Shown here piece by piece: positions 17,281 to 27,078 of a DNA stretch of 64,000 bases. A program made the translations under genes and the position numbers. The DNA comes from CAVTQZ01 sp963737015 (GTDB lineage Bacteria > Actinomycetota > Acidimicrobiia > Acidimicrobiales > UBA8190). The notes beneath the pieces are model-generated. The model did no database searches. It saw only the letters and a list, made by a program, of their open reading frames with translations, and was not told the origin of the DNA. Numbering within the stretch: position 1 is the stretch's first letter; every line of letters begins with the position of its first letter. Location: contig CAVTQZ010000001.1 of assembly GCA_963737015.1 (NCBI GenBank), positions 1,364,001 to 1,428,000 of the forward strand, written 5' to 3'.

Positions 17281-18609
17281 GTGGACGAGGCGACAGCTTC
17301 CCTGGCACATCTCTACAGGCGAGCCGGGTTCGGAGCCACCAGTGACGAGCTTCAGAAGGTCACCGGACAGGGTTACGAACAGACGATCAGCGCCTGGGTC
17401 GGTGGGCTCCCGGATCCGGATCCCGCCGCCTCTTCCATAAGCCCTCCCGAGCTCACGGCTGTGCCGACGAGCTTCGCGGACCTGCGCCCGGGCTCTTCAG
17501 CTCGCCGGGCGCTCGCGCGCAGCCTCCACGAGGAATTGCCTGCGCTGGTGCAGTGGTGGTTGGCGCGGATGGTCGCAGCATCCAACCCGCTCACCGAGAA
17601 GCTCGTGCTTCTTCTTCACAACCAGTTCCCCACCGCAGTGTCGAAGGTGCGGTTCCCGAGCCTCATGCTCCGGCAGAACGAACTGATGCGAAATGTCGGA
17701 GCCGGCTCGTTCGACACCCTCACTCAAGCCGTCTCGACCGACCCAGCGATGCTCATCTGGCTCGACGCGGGGAGCGACCACAAGGCCCACCCCAACGAGA
17801 ACTTCGCGCGTGAGCTCATGGAACGCTTCACCATGGGGGTGGGCACGTACACGCAGAAGGACGTCGATGCAGCCGCGGCATGCTTCACCGGTTGGTACTT
17901 CGACCCCGCTACCGGGGGCTTCGCTGTACGTGCCTCGGACCACGAAAGCGCTCCGCAGACCTTCCTCGGCCAGAGTGGGATAAACACGGGGCAGCAGGTA
18001 ATAGACATCGCCACCCATTCGGAGCCCTCCGCCAAGTGGGTGACGAGCCGGATGTGGAGCTTCCTCGCATACCCGATCGAGCCGAGCGACCCCGTCGCCG
18101 CGCAGTTGGCCGGGTCCTATCAGAAGGACCTGAACATGTCGGGCCTCCTCACCTCGATCTTCACCCATCCGCTCTTCCTCTCCGCCAAAGCCCGCACCGG
18201 CTTGGTGAAGCAACCTGTCGAGTGGGTGGCCGGGACATTGCGCGCCCTCGGTTTCTCGCCGGCCGATGTGGCCTCGGGAAAAGTGGCGGTCCACGAAGTG
18301 CTCGGCGCGCTCGGTCAGATCCCGTTCGATCCTCCGAGTGTCGGGGGTTGGCCGCAGAACGAAGGCTGGCTGTCGACTGCGTCCGCGCTGGCACGCTGGC
18401 GATGGGCAACGGAGCTGACCAATTCGGGAGCGGCGGACATGTCCCTCGTCGAGGACGCGAGCGCTCCCGACCGCCCGGGCGCAGCAGCCGAGCTGTTGTC
18501 GGTCGACTCGTGGGAACCGCCCACCGCCTCCGCCCTCGCACGTGTATCGCAGAACCCGAGCGACGTCGTGACGCTCGCTCTCATATCCCCCGAGTACGTG
18601 AGCAACTGA
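17281..18609 (+). CDS. DUF1800 domain-containing protein
   Basis: A 442-residue protein of the DUF1800 family, found in many bacteria next to DUF1501 genes, as here. It opens 'HLYRRAGFGATSDEL' and carries the characteristic 'NENFARELMERFTMGVGTYTQ' region, followed by a conserved C-terminal 'FDPPSVGGWPQNEGWLSTAS'. No clear signal peptide is seen. Biochemical function is unknown; envelope-related or secreted-enzyme roles are assumed from context. GTG 17281 is the first sensible start. The gene ends 3 bp before the DUF1501 gene, which implies an operon. Confidence 0.85.
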   Translation: MDEATASLAHLYRRAGFGATSDELQKVTGQGYEQTISAWVGGLPDPDPAASSISPPELTAVPTSFADLRPGSSARRALARSLHEELPALVQWWLARMVAASNPLTEKLVLLLHNQFPTAVSKVRFPSLMLRQNELMRNVGAGSFDTLTQAVSTDPAMLIWLDAGSDHKAHPNENFARELMERFTMGVGTYTQKDVDAAAACFTGWYFDPATGGFAVRASDHESAPQTFLGQSGINTGQQVIDIATHSEPSAKWVTSRMWSFLAYPIEPSDPVAAQLAGSYQKDLNMSGLLTSIFTHPLFLSAKARTGLVKQPVEWVAGTLRALGFSPADVASGKVAVHEVLGALGQIPFDPPSVGGWPQNEGWLSTASALARWRWATELTNSGAADMSLVEDASAPDRPGAAAELLSVDSWEPPTASALARVSQNPSDVVTLALISPEYVSN

Positions 18610-18612
18610 CCC

Positions 18613-19989
18613 GTGCACACACTCTCCGCCATACCCGTGCCTACTCCGGCTGCGAGCCAGGAGCGGACGAAGCTGCTTTCGAGACGGCGCTTTCTCGCCT
18701 TCACCGGCGCCGCGGGGGCGCTCGGCGCGGTAGGAGGAGTCGGTGCCGGATTGCTTCACCGATCGAGCGTCGAGAACCATCTCGCCGCACAGGGCCTGTA
18801 TCCGGGTTCGAGCTCGGCCGCGACGGATGGCCCGATCCTCGTGCTGCTCACGCTGTATGGCGGAAACGACGGGCTGAACACCGTGGTGCCCTACGAGAGC
18901 TCCGACTATCAGTCCCAGCGGGGGATCCTCGCACTGAGTCCCGAGAGCCTTCTCCCCCTCGCAGAGGGCTTTGCGCTGCACGCATCCATGCAGGGCTTTC
19001 ACGATCTTTGGCAGAAGGAGACACTGGCTGTCGTCCACGGCGTCGGTTACCCGGATCCGAATCTCAGCCATTTCGAGTCGATGGACATCTGGCAGAGCGC
19101 CGACCCCGACGGCGGCTCGACCAGCGGATGGTTGGGAAGATGGCTCGACTCCGCGGCCGGATCCGACCCGCTCACCGGCGCGTGCATCGGCCCGACCGTC
19201 CCGCTGGCGCTCATGGGCGAGAAGGTCCAAGCCGCAGCCATCCCTCCCCCGCCTCTCGTTCTCCCGGGTTCGCCGTCGTTTCGCGCCGCATACGCGCAGA
19301 TGTCTCTCGCCGCTAACGGAGAGACGGAGCTCCTTTCCGAGGCTGCGACGTCGGCAGCCGACCTCTTGAGGGTCCAGAGCACGCTCGCGCCGGTGCTGGA
19401 CAGCGCGAGCAGCTCTTCTCCGGTCTCGGGGGGTAACCCGACGAGCCTCGAGGGAGCCGGCGAAGGAGCTCTGGCGATCACCCAGGGAGGCGGGGGATCG
19501 TCGACTGCATCTGTCCTCGCGCAACAGCTCGACCTGGTCGCGGAGATGATCGACGCGGGAGTACCGACGAAGGCCTACGGCGTGAGCTTCGGCGGTTTCG
19601 ACACCCACACGAACGAGCTCTCGACGCAGCAGGACCTGCTGTCGGAGCTCGACGAAGCTGTGAGCTCGTTCCTGAAGGCAATGGCCTCCGCCCCCCACGG
19701 TCGCCCGGTCGTGGTGGTCATCCACACCGAGTTCGGCAGGCGCGTAGCCGCTAACGCCAGCGGCGGGACCGATCACGGCACGGCGAATGTCGTCTTCGTC
19801 GCAGGGTCGAGCGTGAAGGGAGGTCTCTACGGATCACCGCCCAGCCTCACGAAGCTCGACGACAACGGGAACCTCGTCTACACGACCGATTTCCGAAGCG
19901 TCTACGCGACGGTGCTCGAAAAGATCGTGGGTGTGGACCCGAAGGATGTCCTCGGCTCGACTTTTCCGACCCTCGGGTTCCTCGATTAG
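18613..19989 (+). CDS. DUF1501 domain-containing protein, Tat-exported
   Basis: A 458-residue secreted protein. The twin-arginine signal 'LSRRRFLAFTGAAG' (about 22-35) followed by a hydrophobic Ala/Gly stretch predicts Tat export. The DUF1501 body begins at 'PILVLLTLYGGNDGLNTVVPY' and includes 'HFESMDIWQSA', 'FDTHTNE', 'IHTEFGRRVAANASGG' and 'DHGTANVVFVAG'. The fold belongs to the alkaline-phosphatase/sulfatase-like superfamily by recall; substrate unknown. It starts GTG, 3 bp after the DUF1800 gene, its usual partner. Confidence 0.85.
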   Translation: MHTLSAIPVPTPAASQERTKLLSRRRFLAFTGAAGALGAVGGVGAGLLHRSSVENHLAAQGLYPGSSSAATDGPILVLLTLYGGNDGLNTVVPYESSDYQSQRGILALSPESLLPLAEGFALHASMQGFHDLWQKETLAVVHGVGYPDPNLSHFESMDIWQSADPDGGSTSGWLGRWLDSAAGSDPLTGACIGPTVPLALMGEKVQAAAIPPPPLVLPGSPSFRAAYAQMSLAANGETELLSEAATSAADLLRVQSTLAPVLDSASSSSPVSGGNPTSLEGAGEGALAITQGGGGSSTASVLAQQLDLVAEMIDAGVPTKAYGVSFGGFDTHTNELSTQQDLLSELDEAVSSFLKAMASAPHGRPVVVVIHTEFGRRVAANASGGTDHGTANVVFVAGSSVKGGLYGSPPSLTKLDDNGNLVYTTDFRSVYATVLEKIVGVDPKDVLGSTFPTLGFLD

Positions 19990-20024
19990 GAGCCATGTGC
20001 GGCCCTGTATGCGGACCGGCCTGC

Positions 20025-20723
20025 TCAGTAGAGAGGCGACCATGCAGATGTACGAAGGAGCTTGCTTCCCCAGCGATCGCGGTAGGCGAGGGCGTCGTGC
20101 ATGAACTGCCCCGGGGCGCGGAACTCCGCGGGAGTCTCGGTCACGAGAAGTTGCAGGAGGCCTTCGTGGGTGGTCACCTTCTGCATGAGGACGGCCTCCT
20201 TGTGAGCCCCGGTACCGAAAGCGACCTGGAACACCGCCTGGATGTCGAGAAGCGTTTTCCCGCGCTCACGCATAGGGAGGAAGTAGTCGCTCTGCCAGAA
20301 CGCGATGTAGTCGTCGACAGCGGCATGAGGCCAACCCGTGTCCTCCATGTAGATCGATAGCTCGTGCTCCGAGCCGTCGACGGGAACAGAACCGAGGTCG
20401 AGTTCGCTCATCGGCGACCATGAGACCGGTAGGAGGATCTTCGACTCCACCCCGTGACGAAGCTCGTCGAGGCGGCGAGCCCAGGGGCGGAGATCGCCAT
20501 GTTGCACACGCTCCGCCAGGGCTTCCCACGCCGCCCCGTTCTTCACCGCCGTGACGGTCACGATGTTGTAGGCGGGCCCACTTCCGTGAGCGTGATTGAA
20601 GTACCAGAGCAGCCGCGCGTCCGCGCCTGCCGCGAGAATCGGCATCCAGGCCTCACGGTACGCAGCCTCGAACTCCTCCTCGAGCGCCCCACGGACCTCG
20701 TGCACCTCGTGAAGAAAGAGCAT
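20025..20723 (-). CDS. hypothetical protein, possibly dimeric alpha-beta barrel type
   Basis: A 232-residue soluble protein starting MLFLHEVHEVRG. The pattern 'AYREAWMPILAAGADARLLWYFNHAHG' followed by 'YNIVTVTAVKNGAAWEALAERV' resembles NIPSNAP/EthD-like dimeric alpha-beta barrels, and a second half starting near 'ELSIYMEDTGWPHAAVDDYI' may repeat the fold. This is a weak structural impression, not a recognised family. Its ATG (20723-20721) faces the rightward GNAT gene head-to-head. No signal peptide is visible. Confidence 0.6.
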   Translation of the reverse strand: MLFLHEVHEVRGALEEEFEAAYREAWMPILAAGADARLLWYFNHAHGSGPAYNIVTVTAVKNGAAWEALAERVQHGDLRPWARRLDELRHGVESKILLPVSWSPMSELDLGSVPVDGSEHELSIYMEDTGWPHAAVDDYIAFWQSDYFLPMRERGKTLLDIQAVFQVAFGTGAHKEAVLMQKVTTHEGLLQLLVTETPAEFRAPGQFMHDALAYRDRWGSKLLRTSAWSPLY

Positions 20724-20763
20724 GGTGCTGAAAAGGTACCCTGTGCGAACACCAGGAGTTCGA

Positions 20764-21318
20764 TTGTCCGAGACGAAGCTCGGGGGCGAGATCGGGTTCC
20801 GCCCCCTTCAAAGAAACGACTTCCCGATGCTCGTATCGTGGCTGCGCGCGCCGCACGTGGCGAGGTGGTGGCGGGAGCCCGCGACGCTCGAGTTCGTCGA
20901 GAACGAATACGGCCCCACAGCAGACGGAGAAGAAAGCACCGAGGTCTTCGTCCTCGAGATGGCCGGGGCCCCCGTAGGTCTCATCCAGCGCTATCGCCAC
21001 GCCGACGAGCCCGACTGGGATCGCGCCGTAGGAGTGGAGGGCGCCTGCGGAATCGATTACTTGATCGGCGCCGAAGACATGACCGGGCGGGGCCTCGGCT
21101 CGAGGATGATCCACGCATTCGCGTGCCAGAGCCTCGCTGCGTGGAGCGACGTTGCCTGTGTGTGCGCCGTGACGCAGCAGGAGAACGTTGCCTCGTGGAG
21201 GGCCCTCGAGAAAGCCGGCTTCACCCGTGTCAAGGAGTTCGAGCAGATCGCATCCGAGCACCCCTCGGACAGCGGCCCGAGCTTCGTCTACGTCCTCGAG
21301 CGCTCAGGCGAGCTCTGA
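20764..21318 (+). CDS. GNAT N-acetyltransferase, AAC(6')-like
   Basis: A 184-residue acetyl-CoA-dependent acetyltransferase. 'IGFRPLQRNDFPMLVSWLRA' and 'HVARWW' at the N-terminus, with the acetyl-CoA loop 'DMTGRGLGSRMIHAF' and 'QENVASWRALEKAGFTRVKEF', match the aminoglycoside 6'-N-acetyltransferase-like branch of GNAT. Actual substrate is unknown, and many such chromosomal genes give no resistance. The TTG at 20764 has AGGAG 5 nt upstream; the upstream ATG at 20722 overlaps the divergent gene's own start codon and is less likely. Its 3' end overlaps kdpD by 15 bp, convergent. Confidence 0.75.
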   Translation: MSETKLGGEIGFRPLQRNDFPMLVSWLRAPHVARWWREPATLEFVENEYGPTADGEESTEVFVLEMAGAPVGLIQRYRHADEPDWDRAVGVEGACGIDYLIGAEDMTGRGLGSRMIHAFACQSLAAWSDVACVCAVTQQENVASWRALEKAGFTRVKEFEQIASEHPSDSGPSFVYVLERSGEL

Positions 21319-22534
21319 CTGAGTGATCGTCTCCTCTACCTCGGGGGGCACCTCACGCCTCGCGATGATGTGCACGTCGATGCCCTCGATTCCGGCGAGC
21401 CGCTGGACCCTGCGCACTATCGACCCGCCCCCCATGAGTTCCTGCCAACGACTGCGCTGGCTGGATCCGAGGACTATCTGTGTGATCTGGTTCGAGCGGG
21501 CGAAGTCCATCAATGCCCTGCCGGCGTCGTCACCTGACACCTCGTTCCAGTCCGCGCCGACGTCGCGGGCCAGCTGGCGCAGCGCCTTCAGCCTTTCCTC
21601 GTCCGCGCTGGCGGCTGTTGTCGCCGGCCTTGATGTGGACCACGTGGAGGTCGGCCTTGGTGCGCGCGGCCATCCTCGCAGCCCGCCTCACTATTGCGTC
21701 GGTGCCGGGCGCACCCGTCACGCCGACCATGATGCGCTCGGTGGTCTCCCACACCACGCCCGCCTGATGGCGGCGCAGGTGCTCGAGCAACTCCTCCTCG
21801 GTCTCGTCCGCCAGGAACCGCAGAGCGAGCTCTCTCAGAGCTATCAGATTGTCGGTGCGGAAGAAGTGGGTGAGAGCCTGGGGAACCTTCTCCTTCGGAT
21901 AGATGTTCCCGTGGAGCATCCTTCGGCGCAGCTGCTCGGGAGAGGAGTCAACGAGCTCGATCTGATCGGCCTTTCGCACCACCCAGTCCGGGACCCGCTC
22001 GCGTACCTGGCTGCCGGTCATCTGCTCCACGGCGTCCGCGATCGACTCCAAGTGCTGGATGTTCACAGTGGTCACAACGTCTATACCGGCGTCGAGTAGC
22101 CCTAGCACGTCTTCCCACCGCTTCTCGTGACGGCCCGAGCCTGGCACGTTCGTGTGTGCGAGCTCGTCGACGAGGGCGACCTTGGGATGGCGCAAAATGA
22201 CGGCGTCCAGGTCCATCTCCTCGAAGCGCGTCCCCCGGTAGTCGACGACCTTTCGCGGAACCACCTCGAGCTCCCCAATGCATTCCTGAGTGAGCTTACG
22301 TCCGTGGCACTCGACGAAGCCGACCACGACGTCGGTGCCGCGGTCCTTGCGTCTGTGACCCTCGTTCAACATGGCGTACGTCTTGCCGACACCTGCTGCA
22401 GCCCCGAGGTAGATACGGAAGTGCCCGGCGGCCTCGACGACGTCGGTTGCTTCCGATTCGTCCGCAATCGCTCGGCGCACTCGTTCGTCGATTCCCAACG
22501 AGGAGCCAGGAGCCATCTGAGTCGTCTCGCTCAC
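21304..22534 (-). CDS. kdpD: KdpD N-terminal sensor protein without kinase (frameshifted as sequenced)
   Basis: Last gene of the kdp operon. It contains only the cytoplasmic sensor half of KdpD: the KdpD domain with Walker A 'GAAAGVGKT' (44-52) and 'VALVDELAHTNVPG', then a universal-stress-protein-like domain ('IMVGVTGAPGTDAIVRRAAR', 'ITQIVLGSSQRSRW'). No transmembrane or kinase region follows; those are encoded separately at 27285-28754. The frame breaks at 21610-21611. Deleting one G (C on the coding strand) restores 'DNSRSADEERLKALRQLARD', so a single-base insertion is likely an artefact. Corrected length is 409 residues. GTG 22534 has GGGGAGG 6 nt upstream. Kinase-less KdpD proteins are known in some cyanobacteria and Deinococcus. 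Confidence 0.85.
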
Positions 22535-22579
22535 TTGGTGCCTCCCCGTGATCCAATGTGCACGTCAAACCGAGGTTAC

Positions 22580-22610
22580 GCGGACGAGATCCGCAGGAGA
22601 TCTTTTCTCC
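22580..22610 (-). promoter_or_regulatory. two tandem hairpins in the kdpC-kdpD spacer
   Basis: The 81-bp gap between kdpC and kdpD contains two adjacent perfect inverted repeats: GCGGA-N5-TCCGC (22580-22594) and GGAGA-N5-TCTCC (22596-22610), each with 5-bp stems. They lie directly after the kdpC stop in transcript order and could act as a processing or stability element or as a partial terminator. Function is inferred. Confidence 0.4.
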
Positions 22611-22615
22611 GAAAG

Positions 22616-23218
22616 TTATTTCAGGCGCCCCAGTGCCTGGTTGAGCTGGAGGACGTCTATGTACTTGCTCCCGAGGAAACCGAGCTCCTCTCCCTGCGTC
22701 TCCCGGACGACGAGCTGGCTCAGGGCAGCTGGGGAGAGCCCTGTTGCGTGAGAGACCATCGGGATCTGCACTAGAGCGTCCTGGGGAGTGATGTCGGGAT
22801 CCAGACCGCTGCCCGATGTCGTGACAAGGTCAGCCGTGGGATTGACACCCATCTTGTGCCAGTAAGCGATGAGCGCTTGCGTGTTCTGAAGCAGGGTCTT
22901 CGAGCGTGGGCCCAGGTTGGTCGCTGCCGACTCCCCGCTGATCCCGTTGGCGACGAGGGGGTTGTCGCCACCCGACACAGGCGGACTGGCCTTTGGATCT
23001 GCTGCATAGGGCCCCGCGTCGTCGGGGCGCCCGTGGAACCAGGCAGGGCTGGACCAGTTCTGGCCTATCAATGTGGACCCGTTTGCGGTGATCGAGCCGT
23101 CCGCCTGGTGCTTGAAGAGCAGCTGGGCGACACCCGTGCCGGCAAGGGCGTAGACGAACCCGAAGAACGCTGTGAAGACCACGATCGAGACGATGGAGCG
23201 ACGGATATTGGTGATCAT
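22616..23218 (-). CDS. kdpC: potassium-transporting ATPase subunit KdpC
   Basis: Inner-membrane accessory subunit of the Kdp complex that stabilises the KdpA-KdpB assembly. 200 residues with one N-terminal transmembrane helix (about 8-33) and an extracytoplasmic domain including 'LIGQNWSSPAWFHGRPDDAG', 'GSGLDPDITPQDAL' and 'VVRETQGEELGFLGSKYIDVL NQAL'-type conserved ends. Length and motifs are canonical. It follows kdpB by 14 bp. Confidence 0.95.
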   Translation of the reverse strand: MITNIRRSIVSIVVFTAFFGFVYALAGTGVAQLLFKHQADGSITANGSTLIGQNWSSPAWFHGRPDDAGPYAADPKASPPVSGGDNPLVANGISGESAATNLGPRSKTLLQNTQALIAYWHKMGVNPTADLVTTSGSGLDPDITPQDALVQIPMVSHATGLSPAALSQLVVRETQGEELGFLGSKYIDVLQLNQALGRLK

Positions 23219-23232
23219 GATGGGGCTCTCAA

Positions 23233-25300
23233 TCAGTACCAGTGCAGGGATACGAGTATTAGGTCGATGAGCTTGATGAAGATGAACGGGACGATGATTC
23301 CTCCCACCCCGTAGATCAAGACGTTGCGTCGCAAGATCGCCGCCGACGACGCCGGGCGAAACCGCACACCGCGCAACGCCAGAGGGATGAGCGCCACGAT
23401 CACGAGGGCATTGAAGATCACGGCGGACAGGACGGCGCTCGTCGGGCTGTGGAGCTTCATGATGTTCAGCGTGTTGAGCTGCGGATAGGTCGTCACGAAC
23501 AGAGCGGGGATGATCGCGAAGTACTTGGCGACGTCGTTGGCGATCGAGAAGGTCGTGAGAGATCCTCGGGTGATGAGCAACTGCTTTCCGATCTCTACGA
23601 CGTCGATTAGCTTCGTCGGATTCGAGTCGAGGTCGACCATGTTCCCGGCTTCCTTCGCCGCAGTCGTTCCCGTGTTCATGGCCACGCCGACATCCGCTTG
23701 GGCGAGAGCGGGTGCGTCATTGGTGCCGTCGCCGGTCATCGCGACGAGCTTTCCGCCCTCTTGCTCGGTCCGGATCAGGTCCATCTTGGTCTCAGGCGTG
23801 GCTTCGGCGAGATAGTCGTCCACGCCTGCCTCCTGAGCGATCGCGGCGGCAGTGAGGGGGTTGTCTCCTGTGATCATGACCGTCCGGATCCCCATTTGGC
23901 GCATCTGGTCGAACTTCTCTTTGATGCCCGGCTTCACGACATCCTTCAACTCGATTACACCGAGTACCGACTGCCCATCTGCGACCACGAGGGGCGTCGA
24001 ACCAGCGCGGGAGATGCGCTCTACGACGGGGTCCAGATCTTCCAGGGCGATTCCGCCTTGCTCTGTGACCCAGCGCTTGACCGAGTCGGCGGCGCCTTTT
24101 CGTATGTGGCGTCCGTCCACGTCGAGCCCCGACATACGGGTGTTGGCCGAAAAGGGGATGAACGAGTGACCCTCCCCCAAGTTCGCGCTCGCGGATGCCG
24201 AACATTTCTTTTGCGAGGATGACTATCGAACGGCCCTCGGGGGTTTCGTCCGCCAGCGAAGCGAGTTGCGCGGCCTCGGCGACGTCCTGCTCGCTGTGGC
24301 CTCCTACAGGGATGAAACCAGAGGCCATCCTGTTGCCGAGGGTGATCGTGCCGGTCTTGTCGAGGAGAAGCGTCTGAACGTCCCCTGCGGCCTCGACCGC
24401 CCTTCCGCTCATTGCCAGCACGTTTCGCTGCACGAGGCGGTCCATGCCGGCTATTCCGATCGCAGAGAGCAACGCGCCGATGGTGGTGGGGATCAGACAG
24501 ACGAGCAACGAGACGAGGATGACGACCGACACCGTCGCCCCCGAGTAGTGAGCGAAGGTCTGGAGGGTCACGACGACAGGGATGAAGACGATCGTGAGCA
24601 CCGCCAGCAGGATGGTAAGTGCGATCTCGTTCGGTGTCTTCTGACGGTTGGCGCCTTCGACCAGGTTGATCATGCGGTCAAGGAAGGTCTGACCGCGTTC
24701 GGCGGTGATGCGGACGATGATGCGGTCGGAAAGAACCTTGGTGCCGCCGGTCACGGCGGATCGATCGCCTCCGGACTCGCGGATCACGGGTGCGGACTCC
24801 CCTGTGATCGCTGACTCGTCGACCGAGGCGATTCCTTCGACGATCTCACCGTCCGACGGTATGAGTTCGCCGGCCTCGCACACGACCAGGTCACCCTTCG
24901 CCAGGGCCGAGGCGGGGATGCGCTCCTCGGAGCCGTCGGGGCGCAGCCGCCGAGCTTCTGTCTCCGAGCGCATCTTCCGCAAGGTGTCGGCCTGCGCCTT
25001 GCCGCGCCCTTCTGCCATGGCCTCTGCGAAGTTGGCGAATATGACGGTGAGGAACAGCCAGATCGTGATGGACCAGTCGAAGACACCCGGGTGAGCGATC
25101 GACTCGACGAAAGTGACGACGGTTCCCACCAGCACCACCAACATGACCGGGTTCTTTACCTGGACCCGGGGGTCGAGCTTCTTGAGGGCGTCGATCAGGG
25201 CCTGTCCGATGATCTGTCGATCGAAGAGATTTCGGGCCTGGGCCACCCCGTGCGGCTGGATCTTCGCCTCCGGTGGCGAGGCGGTCGTCAGAGTCGTCAT
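23233..25300 (-). CDS. kdpB: potassium-transporting P-type ATPase subunit KdpB (frameshifted as sequenced)
   Basis: Catalytic P-type ATPase subunit energising potassium uptake. The N-terminal part carries the TGES motif (167-170), membrane helices and the phosphorylation site 'DKTGTIT' (Asp314). The C-terminal part has 'MTGDGTNDAPALAQADVGVA' and the last membrane helices. The two parts lie in different frames, joining at a run of five C at 24174-24178. Removing one base gives 'RERELGEGHSFIPFSANTRM', matching the family without a gap. A homopolymer insertion error is the simplest explanation. Corrected length is 688 residues, typical. The start overlaps the kdpA stop (TGATG). Confidence 0.92.
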
Positions 25301-26988
25301 CAGAAGAACTTTCCGTGGCTGAGTTGCTCGACGATCGGTCCGAGCGAAACGGCGGGGAAGAACGTCAGGCCGCCGATGATGACGATCACGCCGATCGTCA
25401 GGCCGACAAACATCGAGTTGTCGGTCCTGAATGTTCCCAACGAGGCCGGCACGACGTTCTTGGCGGCAAGCGCTCCGCCCAGGGCGAGTGCGGGAATCAG
25501 GATGCCGAATCGACCTATCAGCATGTCGATCGCACCGACGATGTTGTAGAAGGCGGTGTTGCCCGTCAGGCCCGCCATCGCAGATCCGTTGTTGTTGCCC
25601 TGTGACGTGAGGCCATAGAGGATCTCGCTGAAGCCATGGGGACCACCGTTGAGCGGGCCGGCCCGTCCGGCATGGATCGATACTGCTATGGCAGTGAGCA
25701 CGAGCACGATGATCGGCATCACGAGTGCTCCGAGGCCCGCGAGCTTCACCTCTTTGGCCTGGATCTTCTTGCCCAGGTACTCCGGTGTTCGTCCGATCAT
25801 GAGGCCGCCGATGAACACAGCAATGATCGCGTAGATGAGGATCGTGTAGAGCCCGCTCCCGGTTCCCCCCGGCGTCACTTCTCCCAGCATCATGCCCGTC
25901 ATGGGGCCGAAACCGCCCATCGGGTTGTACGAGTCGGTCGCGCTGTCGACCGCACCGTCCGAGGTCTGCGTCATCGACACGTTGAATAGCGAACTGGTCG
26001 TGTCACCGAAGCGTGCTTCTTTGCCTTCGGTGTTCCCCGTTGTCGAGTGGACTCCGGCAGCGACCACGGCCGGATTGTTCTGGTGCTCGGAATAGCTCGT
26101 GAAAGTGACCCAGACACCGAAGATGAGCACCATCGCCGCGAGCAGCGCGACACCGTGGCGGATGCTCTTCACCATCTTGCCGAAGGTGTACGTGAGCGCG
26201 AAGGGAATCGAAAGGGTGAGCCAGATGTAGACGAAGTTGGTCAACGCCGTCGGGTTCTCGAGGGGGTGGGCCAGGTCCACATTGAAGAATCCGCCGCCAT
26301 TCGTCCCGAGCTGCATGATCGAGCCCATGAAGCCGGCGGGACCACGGGCGACGGTCTGAGTTACGCCGTTCAGCGAGTCATGGATCGAGACCGGTCCCGC
26401 GAGGGTCTGAACGGCCCCCTGGCCGACGATCAGGATGCCGGCGAGGAACGAGATCGGGAGGAGGATATAGAGCATGCAGCGTGTGATGTCCACCCAGAAG
26501 TTCCCGATGGTCGGGGAGTTCCGCCGAGAGAAGCCCCTCGTCATAGCGATGGCCACGGCGATTCCGACGGCGGCGCTCACGAACTGCTGCACGGTGAGAA
26601 CGCCGATCTGGGAGAAGTACGACATGGCGGTCTCTCCGCCGTAGTTCTGCCAGTTCGTGTTCGTCATGAAAGACACGATCGTGTTGAATCCCAGTGCAGG
26701 AGTCACTGCGCCGAAGTGCTGTGGGTTGAGAGGAAGCGAACCCTGAATCCTCAGCATCAAATAGCCGACGCCAACGAACGCGCCTGAGAAGATCACGGTC
26801 GAGCCTGCGTAGCGCTTCCAGGACTGCTCCTGCTCGGGGCTCGTACCGATCAAGCGGTAGAAGGGTCGCTCGGCCCAAGCGAGGTACGTGACCCGGCCCT
26901 CGAACACGCCGGCCATATAGGAGCCCAAGAACCGCCAGGTGAGCCCTAGGACGATGACGAGGACAACGATCGTCCAAAAGAAGCCCAT
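25300..26988 (-). CDS. kdpA: potassium-transporting ATPase subunit KdpA
   Basis: Potassium-binding and channel-like subunit of the Kdp complex, 562 residues with about ten transmembrane segments. It shows the repeated pore-loop signatures of the SKT superfamily, for example 'TNTNWQNYGGE', 'LGTNGGGFFNVDLAHPLENP', 'TEGKEARFG' and 'TSQGNNNGSAMAGL'. The ATG at 26988 immediately follows the kdpF stop, and its own stop overlaps the kdpB start, so kdpFABC is one coupled operon. Confidence 0.97.
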   Translation of the reverse strand: MGFFWTIVVLVIVLGLTWRFLGSYMAGVFEGRVTYLAWAERPFYRLIGTSPEQEQSWKRYAGSTVIFSGAFVGVGYLMLRIQGSLPLNPQHFGAVTPALGFNTIVSFMTNTNWQNYGGETAMSYFSQIGVLTVQQFVSAAVGIAVAIAMTRGFSRRNSPTIGNFWVDITRCMLYILLPISFLAGILIVGQGAVQTLAGPVSIHDSLNGVTQTVARGPAGFMGSIMQLGTNGGGFFNVDLAHPLENPTALTNFVYIWLTLSIPFALTYTFGKMVKSIRHGVALLAAMVLIFGVWVTFTSYSEHQNNPAVVAAGVHSTTGNTEGKEARFGDTTSSLFNVSMTQTSDGAVDSATDSYNPMGGFGPMTGMMLGEVTPGGTGSGLYTILIYAIIAVFIGGLMIGRTPEYLGKKIQAKEVKLAGLGALVMPIIVLVLTAIAVSIHAGRAGPLNGGPHGFSEILYGLTSQGNNNGSAMAGLTGNTAFYNIVGAIDMLIGRFGILIPALALGGALAAKNVVPASLGTFRTDNSMFVGLTIGVIVIIGGLTFFPAVSLGPIVEQLSHGKFF

Positions 26989-27078
26989 CTAGAACCACTC
27001 GGGCTTGAACATGGCCAAGCCCACGTAGATGAAGACGACGATCGAGACAGCGAGCAAGATGCCCTGGACAACCGTCAT
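26989..27078 (-). CDS. kdpF: potassium-transporting ATPase subunit KdpF
   Basis: A 29-residue single-helix peptide (MTVVQGILLAVSIVVFIYVG... ending KPEWF) with the typical KdpF C-terminal 'L/FxPExF' motif. KdpF stabilises the KdpABC complex in the membrane. It has GGAG upstream. Its ATG overlaps the stop of the preceding micro-ORF (ATGA), and its stop abuts the kdpA start. Confidence 0.9.
   Translation of the reverse strand: MTVVQGILLAVSIVVFIYVGLAMFKPEWF

Noticed and set aside
17497..19776. 759-codon leftward open frame
   Set aside because: It is antisense to the well-recognised DUF1800/DUF1501 pair, has no domain-like sequence, and is a typical high-GC shadow.
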